From assembly GCA_030373325.1 (NCBI GenBank), contig JAUCZB010000006.1, positions 84,797 to 148,796 of the forward strand: DNA of 64,000 bases, in the 5' to 3' direction. The notes below the pieces were generated by a model. The model worked only from the letters and a program-made list of their open reading frames with translations, was not told the DNA's origin and did not search any database. Position numbers and translations under genes: made by a program. Numbering within the stretch: position 1 is the stretch's first letter; each line of letters starts with the position of its first letter. The DNA is from Cyanobium sp. CZS25K. GTDB lineage: Bacteria; Cyanobacteriota; Cyanobacteriia; PCC-6307; Cyanobiaceae. This document shows, piece after piece, positions 23,842-32,056 of this stretch.

Positions 23842-25551
23842 TCAGCTGCGGTTGAGGCTGCGGCCCATCCCCTGCACGATGCCGCGACCCACCAGACCGA
23901 TCGCCTTGCCGACCACCTGGGTGAGCAGGACCACCAGCAGGTCACCCAGGCGCTTGAGCAGGCTCTGGAGCTGGGGGCCCAGGGCATCCCGCGCTTCCAG
24001 GGCCAGGGTGACCGCCTGCTGCACCCAGCCGAGCTGGCGCAGTTCGGCATCACGGGGTTCGGTGAGATCCACGCAGTCGATGGCGCCGGCGCCAAGACGG
24101 AACAGGGGGCGGCGGCTCTCGTAGAGGTGGATGGGCCGCTCGAACCAGCTGGTCCAACGCTGCTGGGCATTGAGCTGGTTGCGCAGCCGTTCCAGGTTGC
24201 GGGTGGGGAGCAACTCGGGACGCAGCAGGTAGCGGCGCAGTTCGGGCCATTCCGCACAGGCCGCCAGCACCTCGGCGCTGATCAGCTCGGCACTGCGCAC
24301 CAGCCAGTTGCTGAGCAGCAGTTCCAGGTACAGAACCGCCTGGGGCTCATCCGCAGCCAGCAGACGGCCGTCGACCAGCAGGGGACGGGCCTGCAGCAGT
24401 GGGGTGAGCATGGCCGAAGGATCCGGCAGCTCCAGGTCGTCGGCGTCGAGGGCGCTGCGCAGCAGGAGCGTTTCCGCCACCGGGCACAGCCTGCCCTGCA
24501 TGGGCAGCTGCACATAGGACCCCGCCATCTGGCGCAGGGCCTGCTGGCGCAGCTCGGGCTGCAGCTCCCTCCAGAGCCGCTCGAGCTGGTCGCCCCGGGG
24601 GTCGTCCTGCAGCAGTCGGCGGCGCAGCCGGTCGAACTGCTCCAGCAACCCCAGCAGCAGATCACTGCGGCGGGAGGCATGGAGTCCGTCGAGGGCCAGG
24701 AGCTGGCCGCTGTTGTTGCTGGGGCCGGCGGCAGCGGCCTCCCTGAGCCGGCCCTGCAGGGCTTCCCAGAGCCCCTCGGCCGTGCGCTGGCGCAGGGTGA
24801 TGGCCACCCCGTGGCCCTTGCCGGGGGCCTGGCTGTCGGCAGGGGTGGCGGCGGCGGGCTCTTCCACAAGGGGCTGGCCCCAGGCCAGGCTGACCGGTCC
24901 CCAGAGCCAGAGCAGGAAATGGCGGGCCAGCCGCAGCTCCCGCACCCGACCCTGCAGCAGCAGCAGAGGCAACAGCTGGGCCGGTGGCGGATCGAGCAGG
25001 CCCAGACAGAGGCGGAGTTCGACGTCGATCTGCTGCAGACCGCTCAACAGCAACCACTGGCCCAGGCCCATCGGAACGGCTGGGGTGGAGGCGGAGGCGG
25101 CGTGGTGGGCAGCGGCGTGGTGGGCAGCGGCGTGGTGGGCAGCGGCGATGGAGAGGACACGGCCGCCGGCCAGCACGGTGGTGACGGCCTCCCGCAACGT
25201 GTCGGCATCGGCCTGCTCGATCAGGCCCTGGGCCGGAAGCTGCAGCAGAAAGTCGCTGGTGTAGGGGTGGTGCTCAGGCAGCAGGAGCAACAACGGCGCC
25301 GGATGCCAACGCTCCAGCAGGCGGCGGCTCTCGGCATCGAGCGCCTGAGGTTCGGGCAGGGTGCCCAGACACCAGAGGAGGAGCTGGGGTGCCCCCTTCA
25401 GCTCATCGACCCCGACGACCTGGCAACCGCTCCAGCCGGCAGGTTCGTCGCTGGAATCATCCGCCTGGAGCCAGCTAGTGAGGCCCGCCCGCTGCAGGGG
25501 TTCGGCGAACAGCAGCAGCTGGGGGAGGGGCTGTGCCGGACGTCGTCCCAC
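23842..25551 (-). CDS. Ycf55-like (DUF3685) protein
   Basis: 569 residues. An N-terminal receiver-like part (PQLLLFAEPLQRAGLTSWL, LLLLLPEHHPYTSDFLLQLP) is followed by a long helical domain. The C-terminal 200 residues are the DUF3685/Ycf55 region: RWTSWFERPIHLYESRRPLF, RLGAGAIDCVDLTEPRDAEL and a hydrophobic tail KRLGDLLVVLLTQVVGKAIG that may sit on a membrane. Ycf55 is also found on red-algal plastid genomes; function unknown. Odd feature: an Ala-His repeat (AAAHH three times, about residues 137-152). First gene of the set with the PSI factor (22 bases) and fumC. Confidence 0.8.
   Translation of the reverse strand: MGRRPAQPLPQLLLFAEPLQRAGLTSWLQADDSSDEPAGWSGCQVVGVDELKGAPQLLLWCLGTLPEPQALDAESRRLLERWHPAPLLLLLPEHHPYTSDFLLQLPAQGLIEQADADTLREAVTTVLAGGRVLSIAAAHHAAAHHAAAHHAASASTPAVPMGLGQWLLLSGLQQIDVELRLCLGLLDPPPAQLLPLLLLQGRVRELRLARHFLLWLWGPVSLAWGQPLVEEPAAATPADSQAPGKGHGVAITLRQRTAEGLWEALQGRLREAAAAGPSNNSGQLLALDGLHASRRSDLLLGLLEQFDRLRRRLLQDDPRGDQLERLWRELQPELRQQALRQMAGSYVQLPMQGRLCPVAETLLLRSALDADDLELPDPSAMLTPLLQARPLLVDGRLLAADEPQAVLYLELLLSNWLVRSAELISAEVLAACAEWPELRRYLLRPELLPTRNLERLRNQLNAQQRWTSWFERPIHLYESRRPLFRLGAGAIDCVDLTEPRDAELRQLGWVQQAVTLALEARDALGPQLQSLLKRLGDLLVVLLTQVVGKAIGLVGRGIVQGMGRSLNRS
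25097..25141. repeat. Three perfect 15-bp tandem repeats in the Ycf55-like gene
   Basis: GCGGCGTGGTGGGCA occurs three times in a row on the + strand with a partial fourth copy. On the coding strand each unit gives Ala-Ala-Ala-His-His, so slippage would change protein length by five residues without a frameshift. Confidence 0.9.
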
Positions 25552-25665
25552 GTTGCCTGAAGAGTGTTGGCCCGACCTTAACCAACGCGGACGGGTTTCT
25601 CCAGTGCCGCCGGCTGCTGCCCGTTCTCCACAGACGTCGCTTCGGACGGTGCTTCGGACGGTGAT

Positions 25666-26160
25666 TCAGGTCGGACGGGGACGGCCGGAAAGGTGGAGGG
25701 TGTACGACTCGATGGCAAAACCCGTCTGTGCCTCGATCTGCTGGAGAAGGGTGTCGGGAAGGAGGACATCGAGGTCGTGGATTTCCCCGGATTGCGTGCA
25801 GGTCAGATGGCTGTGGGGATCGGCTCGATAGCCATAGAGACGACCACTGGCCCGCTCGAGACATTCGATCACCCCGGCCGATTGCAGGGCCTCGAGGTTC
25901 TGATAAACAGAGGTGTGGCCGATGTGACGGCCCTGATTGTTGAGCTTCTCGAAGATGTCCCGGGCGGAAAGATGGCTTTTCTCGGCCCAGAGGAGATCGA
26001 GCACCATGCGTCGCTGACGGCTCAGCCGCATGCCGAGATCCCGGCAACGCTGATACACCTCCTCCACATGGGCCAGGCCAGGCTCTTCACCACGACGATC
26101 ACCATCCTCGCCACGGCTGCCGGCGGCCGAGGAGGATTCTGTGGTCGTGGTGGAACGCAA
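25666..26160 (-). CDS. Fur-family transcriptional regulator lacking the structural zinc cysteines
   Basis: 164 residues; start is probably TTG 26160. A Ser/Glu/Arg-rich N-terminal extension (about 30 residues) precedes a winged helix: DLGMRLSRQRRMVLDLLWAE, HLSARDIFEKL and recognition helix GRHIGHTSVYQNLEALQSAG. The dimerisation domain has YGYRADPHSHLTCTQSGEIHDLD, matching the HHHxxCxxC region, but the second Cys is Ser and no CxxC pair exists near the C-terminus. The structural zinc site of Fur/Zur/PerR is therefore missing. Regulatory metal ligands may remain (HSH, and His in the C-terminal strand). Whether it senses iron, zinc or peroxide cannot be told. Monocistronic. Confidence 0.88.
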   Translation of the reverse strand: MRSTTTTESSSAAGSRGEDGDRRGEEPGLAHVEEVYQRCRDLGMRLSRQRRMVLDLLWAEKSHLSARDIFEKLNNQGRHIGHTSVYQNLEALQSAGVIECLERASGRLYGYRADPHSHLTCTQSGEIHDLDVLLPDTLLQQIEAQTGFAIESYTLHLSGRPRPT

Positions 26161-26248
26161 CCGGTGCCGAAAGGAACATTGGCTCTGTTATAGAGCAGTT
26201 GCATCAGCACCGACATGGACCGGCCTCCGGCCTGCGCTGCGACAGGCT

Positions 26249-27010
26249 TCAGGCGATCGGCAGGTGCAACGGATCCTGCAGCCGCTGTTCACCGATGGCC
26301 TGCAGGGCCTCGCCCAGATCCACCCGGCCGTCATAAAGGGCCCGTCCCACGATCACCCCTTCCACCCCCAGGGGTTCGAGACTCAGCAGGCTCAGCAGGT
26401 CGGTGAGACTGCCCACGCCGCCCGAGGCGATCACCGGCAGGGAGGACGCCTGGGCCATCGCCCTCAGAGCCGCGAGGTTGGGGCCCTCCAGGGTGCCATC
26501 GGTGGCGATGTCGGTGCTGATGATCGCCGCCACGCCGGTGCCCTCGAGGCTCGCCGCCAGGGCCGTGGCCTCCACGGTGCTCTGCTCGATCCAGCCGCGG
26601 GTGGCCACCTTGCCCTCGTTGGCATCGATCCCCACCACGATCCGACCGGGATGGCGGCCGGCCAGGGTGCGCACCAGCGCCGGATTTTCAACGGCCACCG
26701 TGCCCAGGATCACCCGATCCACACCCCAGCCCAGCAGCTGTTCGGCCCGTTCCACCGAGCGCACGCCTCCCCCCAGCTGCACCGGAATCGCCAGCGCCGC
26801 GGTGATGGCCCGCACCGCCCCGTCGTTGCTGGGCGCACCGCTCCTGGCCCCATCGAGATCCACCAGGTGCAGACGCCTGGCCCCCTGGCGCTGCCATTCC
26901 AGTGCCTGGGCCACAGGATCGTCGCTGAAGCGGGTGACGCGGTCGTAGTCGCCCTGATGCAGTCGCACGCAATGCCCGTCGAGCAGATCGATGGCGGGGA
27001 TGACTTGCAT
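26249..27010 (-). CDS. hisA: ProFAR isomerase HisA
   Basis: Amadori isomerisation of ProFAR in histidine synthesis (TIM barrel). From ATG 27010, 253 residues, normal length. [20 protein letters not shown] contains the catalytic Asp; further blocks are [54 protein letters not shown], the second catalytic Asp in [16 protein letters not shown], and [11 protein letters not shown]. Both phosphate-binding glycine loops are present. No other his gene is near, as usual for dispersed cyanobacterial his genes. Confidence 0.95.
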   Translation of the reverse strand: MQVIPAIDLLDGHCVRLHQGDYDRVTRFSDDPVAQALEWQRQGARRLHLVDLDGARSGAPSNDGAVRAITAALAIPVQLGGGVRSVERAEQLLGWGVDRVILGTVAVENPALVRTLAGRHPGRIVVGIDANEGKVATRGWIEQSTVEATALAASLEGTGVAAIISTDIATDGTLEGPNLAALRAMAQASSLPVIASGGVGSLTDLLSLLSLEPLGVEGVIVGRALYDGRVDLGEALQAIGEQRLQDPLHLPIA

Positions 27011-27051
27011 GGAACGAGAGAACAAAGCCGGTCTGGGATCCATCCTGTGCC

Positions 27052-27288
27052 ATGACCAAGCCCGCCGTTGCGAACCTGATGGCACCCACCCCGCCCGTAC
27101 TGGACCCGGACGACTGGCGCCGGCTCAGGGATGCGCTCCGCTACCAGGGCCGCGATCTCCACCACCGCTCCTACGCGGTGGAGGCCCGGCGCCGGGAACT
27201 GCTCTGGGAAGAGATGGACCGCTGCCTGGAGCTGGCCGATCGCATCGAACGGCACCTCGATCAGCTCAGCGAAGCCGTTGAAGACTGA
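27052..27288 (+). CDS. Small helical protein of unknown function
   Basis: 78 residues, ATG 27052, soluble and charged: [40 protein letters not shown] and [14 protein letters not shown]. Likely an alpha-helical hairpin. No good ribosome binding site is seen, and it is divergent from hisA by 41 bases. The pattern is compatible with a picocyanobacterial small conserved protein, but this is not confirmed. Confidence 0.55.
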   Translation: MTKPAVANLMAPTPPVLDPDDWRRLRDALRYQGRDLHHRSYAVEARRRELLWEEMDRCLELADRIERHLDQLSEAVED

Positions 27289-27364
27289 AGCGCCTTCCCG
27301 AACAAAGGCGTAATTTGCCCCCATCCACCGGCGACGGCCTTCGCCAGGCCCCTGTCCTTCCCCG

Positions 27365-28114
27365 ATGTCGCCGCTGCGGCTGTTTGGTGTCCTGCTGCTG
27401 ATCGGCTGCTGCCGCCCTGCCCCGGCCCAGCCCCTGCCCCCCCCTCCCCTGGCGCCGCCGGCCCCGCCGCCACGCTCCCTGCTGGGTCCCGACGGGCCGG
27501 ATCCCCGTGACGTGCCCCCGCCCCTGGCACCGCCCGGACCGGTGATCCCCCCCATCGGCCGCTCCGACCCCCGGCTGGAAGCGGCTCTGCGGGCCCGCCT
27601 GTTCGCCGGACCGGTGGCGGCCCCCCCCGCGGCGGCCGGCGATCCCGATCAGACCGAATGGGAACAGGCCCGTGCCACGGCCCAGCGGCCGATGTGCGCC
27701 GATGTGGGGCCCCTCCGCTATCTCCACAACCGCATCGACCTGGACGGCGACGGCCGACTGGAGACCGTGGCGGTGGTGGTGGGCTCCTACGCCTGTGGCA
27801 GCGGCGGCTGCAGCCTGCTGGTGTTCCGCGATGGCAGCGGCGGCCTGGAGCTGGTGGCGGAGAACGGGCTGTTCCAGTCGCCGCTGAAGGTGATCAGCAA
27901 CCGTCATCGCGGCTGGCTGGATCTCACCATGCCCGCCAGCCTGCACGGGGCCCCCGACGGGCTGTTGGAACTCCGCTTCGATGGCCGCACCTACCGGCCG
28001 GTGCCGCTGCCGGAGGCCGAGGCTGCCGCCGGCGGACCGCCCGGAACGGTGGTGCTGGAACTGCTGCCCCTGCCCTTCGAACGGCTCGGTCGGCCGCTGC
28101 CCTGCGGACCCTGA
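27365..28114 (+). CDS. Exported Pro-rich protein with a calcium-loop-like motif
   Basis: 249 residues. A signal peptide (LRLFGVLLLIGCCRPAPAQP; LIGCC might be a lipobox) is followed by about 60 residues rich in Pro, then a compact domain. That domain starts CADVGPLRYLHNRIDLDGDG, where DLDGDGRLE resembles an EF-hand/dockerin loop, and has a Cys pair in SYACGSGGCSLLVFRDG. The domain pattern (two Cys, then SPLKVISNRHRGWLDLTMPA) recalls proteins that integrate into the outer membrane region, but no family was assigned. Followed 38 bases later by the epimerase gene. Confidence 0.65.
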   Translation: MSPLRLFGVLLLIGCCRPAPAQPLPPPPLAPPAPPPRSLLGPDGPDPRDVPPPLAPPGPVIPPIGRSDPRLEAALRARLFAGPVAAPPAAAGDPDQTEWEQARATAQRPMCADVGPLRYLHNRIDLDGDGRLETVAVVVGSYACGSGGCSLLVFRDGSGGLELVAENGLFQSPLKVISNRHRGWLDLTMPASLHGAPDGLLELRFDGRTYRPVPLPEAEAAAGGPPGTVVLELLPLPFERLGRPLPCGP

Positions 28115-28152
28115 TCCGGGCCGGCCGCTTGAATGGCGCTCACAGACGCGGC

Positions 28153-29076
28153 ATGGCGATGAGGATCCTGGTGATGGGCGGCACCCGCTTCGTGGGCCGG
28201 CCCCTGGTGAAGCGGCTGATGGGCGCGGGCCACGAGCTTTGCCTGTTCACCCGCGGGCGGAATCCCGTGCCCGAGGGGGTCGAACACCTGCAGGGCGACC
28301 GCGGCAGCGCCGAGGGCCTCGCTGCCCTGCAGGACCGCCCCTTCGAGGTGATCATCGACAGCTCCGGCCGCAGCCTCGAGGACACCCGCCTGGTGATCGA
28401 GCGCACCGGCCCCCCCTCCCACCGGCTGGTGTACGTGAGTTCGGCCGGGGTGTATGCCGACAGCGAGCTCTGGCCGCTGGATGAGGAGGCCCCCACCGAC
28501 CCGCAGAGCCGCCACGCCGGCAAGCTGGAAACCGAAGCCTGGCTGCGGGAGGAGGGCATCCCCTTCACCAGCTTCCGGCCCACCTACATCGTGGGGCCCG
28601 GCAACTACAACCCGGTGGAGAGCTGGTTCTTCGATCGGATCGTCCATGGCCGGCCGGTGCCCCTGCCCGGCGACGGCAGCACCATCACCCAGCTGGGCCA
28701 CGTAAGCGACCTGGCCGCCGCCATGGCCCGCTGCATCGAGGTGGAGGCCGCCACCAATCGCGTCTACAACTGCACCGGCTCCCAGGGCGTCACCTTCCGG
28801 GGGCTGGCGGCTGCCGCCGCGCGCGCCTGCGGCCAGGATCCCGCTGCGGTGGAGATCCGCCATTTCGATCCCGCCGGACTCGACAGGAAAGCCCGCAAGG
28901 CCTTCCCCCTGCGGCTCGCCCACTTCCTCACCAACACCGACCGGGTGCGGCGGGAACTGGCCTGGGAGCCTGCCTTCGACCTGGAGACCACCCTGGCGGA
29001 CAGCTATGCCAACGACTACGCCCTGCGCCCTGCCGGAACACCCGATTTCAGCGGCGATGCGGCGTTGCTGGGCTGA
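28153..29076 (+). CDS. NAD-dependent epimerase/dehydratase family protein, CSP41-like
   Basis: 307 residues, extended SDR fold. MAMRILVMGGTRFVGRPLVK is the Rossmann loop (GGTRFVG where GxxGxxG is usual). Other blocks: VIIDSSGRSLEDTR, YVSSAGVYADSELWP, FTSFRPTYIVGPGNYNPVES and QLGHVSDLAAAMARCIEV. The active-site YxxxK is not preserved (HAGKLETE where YxxSK is usual), as in the CSP41 chloroplast RNA-binding relatives. An epimerase activity is therefore doubtful; an RNA-binding or ribosome-associated role is more consistent. Confidence 0.82.
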   Translation: MAMRILVMGGTRFVGRPLVKRLMGAGHELCLFTRGRNPVPEGVEHLQGDRGSAEGLAALQDRPFEVIIDSSGRSLEDTRLVIERTGPPSHRLVYVSSAGVYADSELWPLDEEAPTDPQSRHAGKLETEAWLREEGIPFTSFRPTYIVGPGNYNPVESWFFDRIVHGRPVPLPGDGSTITQLGHVSDLAAAMARCIEVEAATNRVYNCTGSQGVTFRGLAAAAARACGQDPAAVEIRHFDPAGLDRKARKAFPLRLAHFLTNTDRVRRELAWEPAFDLETTLADSYANDYALRPAGTPDFSGDAALLG

Positions 29077-29284
29077 GGAGCCCCTGAGCTGGCTGATCGA
29101 AGGAGCGGTCGCCATCCCGTAGCAGGGGATAGCAATCTTCTCAGGCGATAACGTCAATCATTCCTGCCAACCGAGCAAGAATCAGACTGGCCGTTTCCGG
29201 TCGTCGCCTTACCGCGCACCCGGAGTCAGTTCGGCGTTGGCGGCGGCTTCGACGTTGGCGTTGGCGTCTGCCCCTGGAGGACCC

Positions 29285-30010
29285 ATGCTTTTGCGGCGAC
29301 GGCTACTACCACTGGGCATTCGCCAGGAGCTCAGGCATCGCTGGCGACAAATGCAGGATGGCATCCATCGGACCAGGTTCGACAGCACGTCAGGCGTCCT
29401 GGGAAGGCGAACCAGAATCGGCCTCACGCAGCCAATCATGCCGAGCGCGTTGTATCACAACAAACTGATCAACATCACACGTGGCGCCGCCCTGCTTGAC
29501 AACAACATCATTGGAGCCCATAGGAACTGGTCCTTTTGGCACCGAATCCACCGTCCCAATGCAGCCAATGGATTTGTCCCGGGGCGCAACCTCGTCAACG
29601 GCAGACTTGTCGCCCTCTCCGGCGGCGGCCTCTGCCAACTTTCTTCGATGGTGTATCACCTGGCGTTGCTTGCCGGATTGACCATCGTGGAAAGGCACGC
29701 CCATAGCCTGGACATCTATGAAGAAGATCAGCGTTTCACGCCCCTGGGCGCTGACGCTACGGTTGTCTGGGGCTTCAAAGACCTACGGCTCCACAATCCC
29801 CACCCCTTCCCTCTATCCCTCCGGTTCAGGGTTGAGAATGGCAGGCTGATTGGCGAGATCCAATCCGATGCTGACCTGATGGCTCATCATGTCGATTTTA
29901 TTCAGATTCCCCTGAAAGGTCCATTCGTTCAGGTCAACACTGTCGTCAACAATCACCTCAAAGACAGCACCATCTATGAGCAACAGCGAGGCCTGGAAGT
30001 GATCGCCTAG
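29285..30010 (+). CDS. VanW-like protein
   Basis: 241 residues. ATG 29285 is set by GGAGG five bases upstream; upstream in-frame codons lack support. VanW hallmarks: NAANGFVPGRNLVNGRLVAL, the core SGGGLCQLSSMVYHLALLAG, TIVERHAHSLDIYEEDQRF and DATVVWGFKDLRLHNPHPFP. VanW was named from vancomycin-resistance clusters but its biochemical role is unknown, and no van or cell-wall genes are nearby. No signal peptide is seen. The gene is AT-richer than the flanks and sits next to gene remnants, so it was probably acquired. Confidence 0.88.
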   Translation: MLLRRRLLPLGIRQELRHRWRQMQDGIHRTRFDSTSGVLGRRTRIGLTQPIMPSALYHNKLINITRGAALLDNNIIGAHRNWSFWHRIHRPNAANGFVPGRNLVNGRLVALSGGGLCQLSSMVYHLALLAGLTIVERHAHSLDIYEEDQRFTPLGADATVVWGFKDLRLHNPHPFPLSLRFRVENGRLIGEIQSDADLMAHHVDFIQIPLKGPFVQVNTVVNNHLKDSTIYEQQRGLEVIA

Positions 30011-30250
30011 CGGTGGCCTGTCAGCATCGGCGTCAAGACCGGTCCGGGGGACACCTCCTTGATCCGGATCCTCCACTGCGGGCACACCGCCACCGCTCCG
30101 CATTGCGCCCACCCCCCTCGCGCAGGCACAGAACAGGCCCCGGAGGTTCGTGCCAACGACATGGTCAACATCCGCGGCGGTGGAGTCGAGGACGCCGGCG
30201 CTCCTAACGCCCCCCGCCCAGTTCCCCGCACAGCCAGCGATGGCTGATGC
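30007..30250 (-). pseudogene. Remnant of a short-chain dehydrogenase/reductase
   Basis: Reading the minus strand, one frame gives AGVLDSTAADVDHVVGTNLR then GLFCACARG, which matches the SDR region after NNAG (DxTxxDVDxVxxxNLRGxF). A second frame then gives IRIKEVSPGPVLTPMLTG, the C-terminal SDR motif usually read as IRVNAVSPGPVxTP. Between them about 60-70 residues, including the catalytic YxxxK, are missing and the frame changes; the Rossmann half is also gone. The remains end exactly at the VanW gene stop. Confidence 0.65.
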
Positions 30251-30314
30251 CATTGGCCCATGGCTGGAAGCGGCCGGGTAGGGCCGGATGAGGCAGCTGC
30301 TGCAGTCCGCCGCC

Positions 30315-31298
30315 TCAGCGAGGACGTGCAGGCTGTTGTGGCTGTTTGAGCCCGAGCACGGCGATGCCCGTATCAATTCGCTGGATCGGCGGTGCACCGA
30401 GGCCCTGCTGCCAGAGGGTGAGCACCGACCAGTAGCCCTGTGACCTGGGCTTGCTGGCCGCTGTGGAATCCACAACACCGCGTTTGATCAGGTCCATCAG
30501 CTCAGGCAGGTCATCCAGGGCCACCACCTGGACATTGCCCTGCTTGCCCATGGCCTGGATCGCGCGACCCACGCCGATTCCGCCGCCCGCGTCACTCACA
30601 ACCCAGCCCTTCAACTGTGGATGCTGCTCCATCGTGGCCACGGCCTGTTGTCGGGCGGTTTCCATGTTGTCGTTGTCCGCGGGACTGGCCACCACCTTGA
30701 TGCCCGGGAAGCTCGCGAACAGCTTGCGGTGGCACTCCGCCCGGATCGCGTGGTTGGGAGCTGTTGGCACACCGCGCATGATCGCGACTTCGCCCTGCCC
30801 GCCTACCAGCTCCGCCAGGCGCGCAGCGGCGATGCGCGCCTGTTGGCAGAAATCGGCGCCGATGCTGGTGATCGGAAGTTCGGCTGGCGGTTCTGAGTCG
30901 AACACGGTGATGGGGATGCCCTGGCGTTCGGCCTGCTCAAGCAGAGGCTTGAGCCGGTTTGCATCCAGCAGATCGATGGTGATGCCGCTGGCTCGGGAGC
31001 GAATCGCCGCCTGAAGAATGGCTGCCTGCAGATCGGCCTCAGCTCTGGCGGGAGGCCGGTAATCGATCACCACCGGGGTGTTGGTTTGCCCCTGGATCAT
31101 CTGGGCGGCTGCCTTGGCGCCGCCATGCACCGCTTCAAACCAGGGGTGTGTCACCTTGGGAATCACCACGAACCGCAGCGGTTGTGGTGCTGCGTCAGCC
31201 CTCGCAGCACCCATCAGCAGGGAGCCGCCGATGATCAGGGCTTGAAGGCTGACTTGAAGGCTGTGAGAAACCGCGCGCATGGATCCTGACGGCAGCAA
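30315..31298 (-). CDS. Periplasmic sugar-binding protein (RbsB-like), orphan
   Basis: Predicted solute-binding component of a sugar ABC transporter (periplasmic binding protein family like ribose binding protein). Signal peptide LQALIIGGSLLMGAARADAA; the better start may be ATG 31280 (MRAVSHSLQV). The mature protein begins LRFVVIPKVTHPWFEAVHGG, and has ASGITIDLLDANRLKPLLEQ, IPITVFDSEPPAELPITSIG and VVALDDLPELMDLIKRGVVD, the usual order of hinge and ligand-loop segments. No permease or ATPase gene is in the surrounding sequence. It may serve a distant transporter, or a chemosensory or extracytoplasmic role. Confidence 0.85.
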   Translation of the reverse strand: MLPSGSMRAVSHSLQVSLQALIIGGSLLMGAARADAAPQPLRFVVIPKVTHPWFEAVHGGAKAAAQMIQGQTNTPVVIDYRPPARAEADLQAAILQAAIRSRASGITIDLLDANRLKPLLEQAERQGIPITVFDSEPPAELPITSIGADFCQQARIAAARLAELVGGQGEVAIMRGVPTAPNHAIRAECHRKLFASFPGIKVVASPADNDNMETARQQAVATMEQHPQLKGWVVSDAGGGIGVGRAIQAMGKQGNVQVVALDDLPELMDLIKRGVVDSTAASKPRSQGYWSVLTLWQQGLGAPPIQRIDTGIAVLGLKQPQQPARPR

Positions 31299-31327
31299 CT
31301 CAGCCGCCGGCTCAATGTCACCTCAGC

Positions 31328-31530
31328 CTAGGAATGAGCGATGGGGCGTCGACGCTTTCGTGACCCTCTGACAGGCGGAGGTGATGAAGCGTCAGGTGGC
31401 TCTTGCGGCCTTGCTACCTCCAGCAGGCGGCGATCAGATTGCTGACGGATCGGCCCTCCCCATCCGCAAGCGGCTGGAGCTTCTGGTGGTGCTGCCAGTG
31501 GTTGATGAGGGGATCCGCTGCCGCCTTCAG
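31328..31530 (-). pseudogene. Frameshifted ribbon-helix-helix-type remnant
   Basis: One minus-strand frame reads HQKLQPLADGEGRSVSNLIA, close to the second half of small ribbon-helix-helix DNA-binding proteins (LxxLAxxEGRSVSNLIAxLL), then stops at a TAG around 31414. The next frame continues RLLEVARPQEPPDASSPP and ends at 31328, as expected after a frameshift. No intact start was found. The resemblance is short, so this is a tentative call. Confidence 0.4.
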
Positions 31531-32056
31531 CCTTGAGCAGGCGATGTGTTTCAGCCCCCTCATGCGGCGCTCCGACCGCCAAGCGACTGCTTCGGCGGCA
31601 GCAAAGGAGAGCGGGCTGCTCAGGCTGCTGGGATCGCGACAAAAACCGGCAACAGAGCAAACAGGATGACTTCCAAAAGACCCTGGGGGCAACCCCACGT
31701 TCTGCTGGAAAGGACGTTCCTGGGCTTCGCATTCATCGACGAGACAGGCGATCTCTGCATCACTGCTGAGGGATAGAGCTGATGGCAGAAGGAACGCGAC
31801 GCAGCAGCATTTAAAACAGCAAGTCCTGGATCGGATCTGGATGAAGAGTTCCGTCAGATAACGCTGCACCTGAGTGGCAGGCGAGGACTCCTACCGCGCT
31901 GGCAAGGCATCGGTCGTTGCCTGTCCTCTCATGGAACTAAATAGCTTCAGCCCCGCAGCCGTCGACCCTTCGTTGGCCGGCGGACAGGCTCATCGCCAAG
32001 GCCGGGCTTGGGCCGCTGCGCTCGTTGACCTCCTCGCTGGCGATCAGTGGTGGCGA
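31531..32056. other. Non-coding or decayed region, about 520 bases
   Basis: Only short frames without recognisable motifs or convincing ribosome binding sites. It is AT-richer than the following pgsA gene and continues the degenerate stretch that starts at the VanW gene. Confidence 0.4.
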
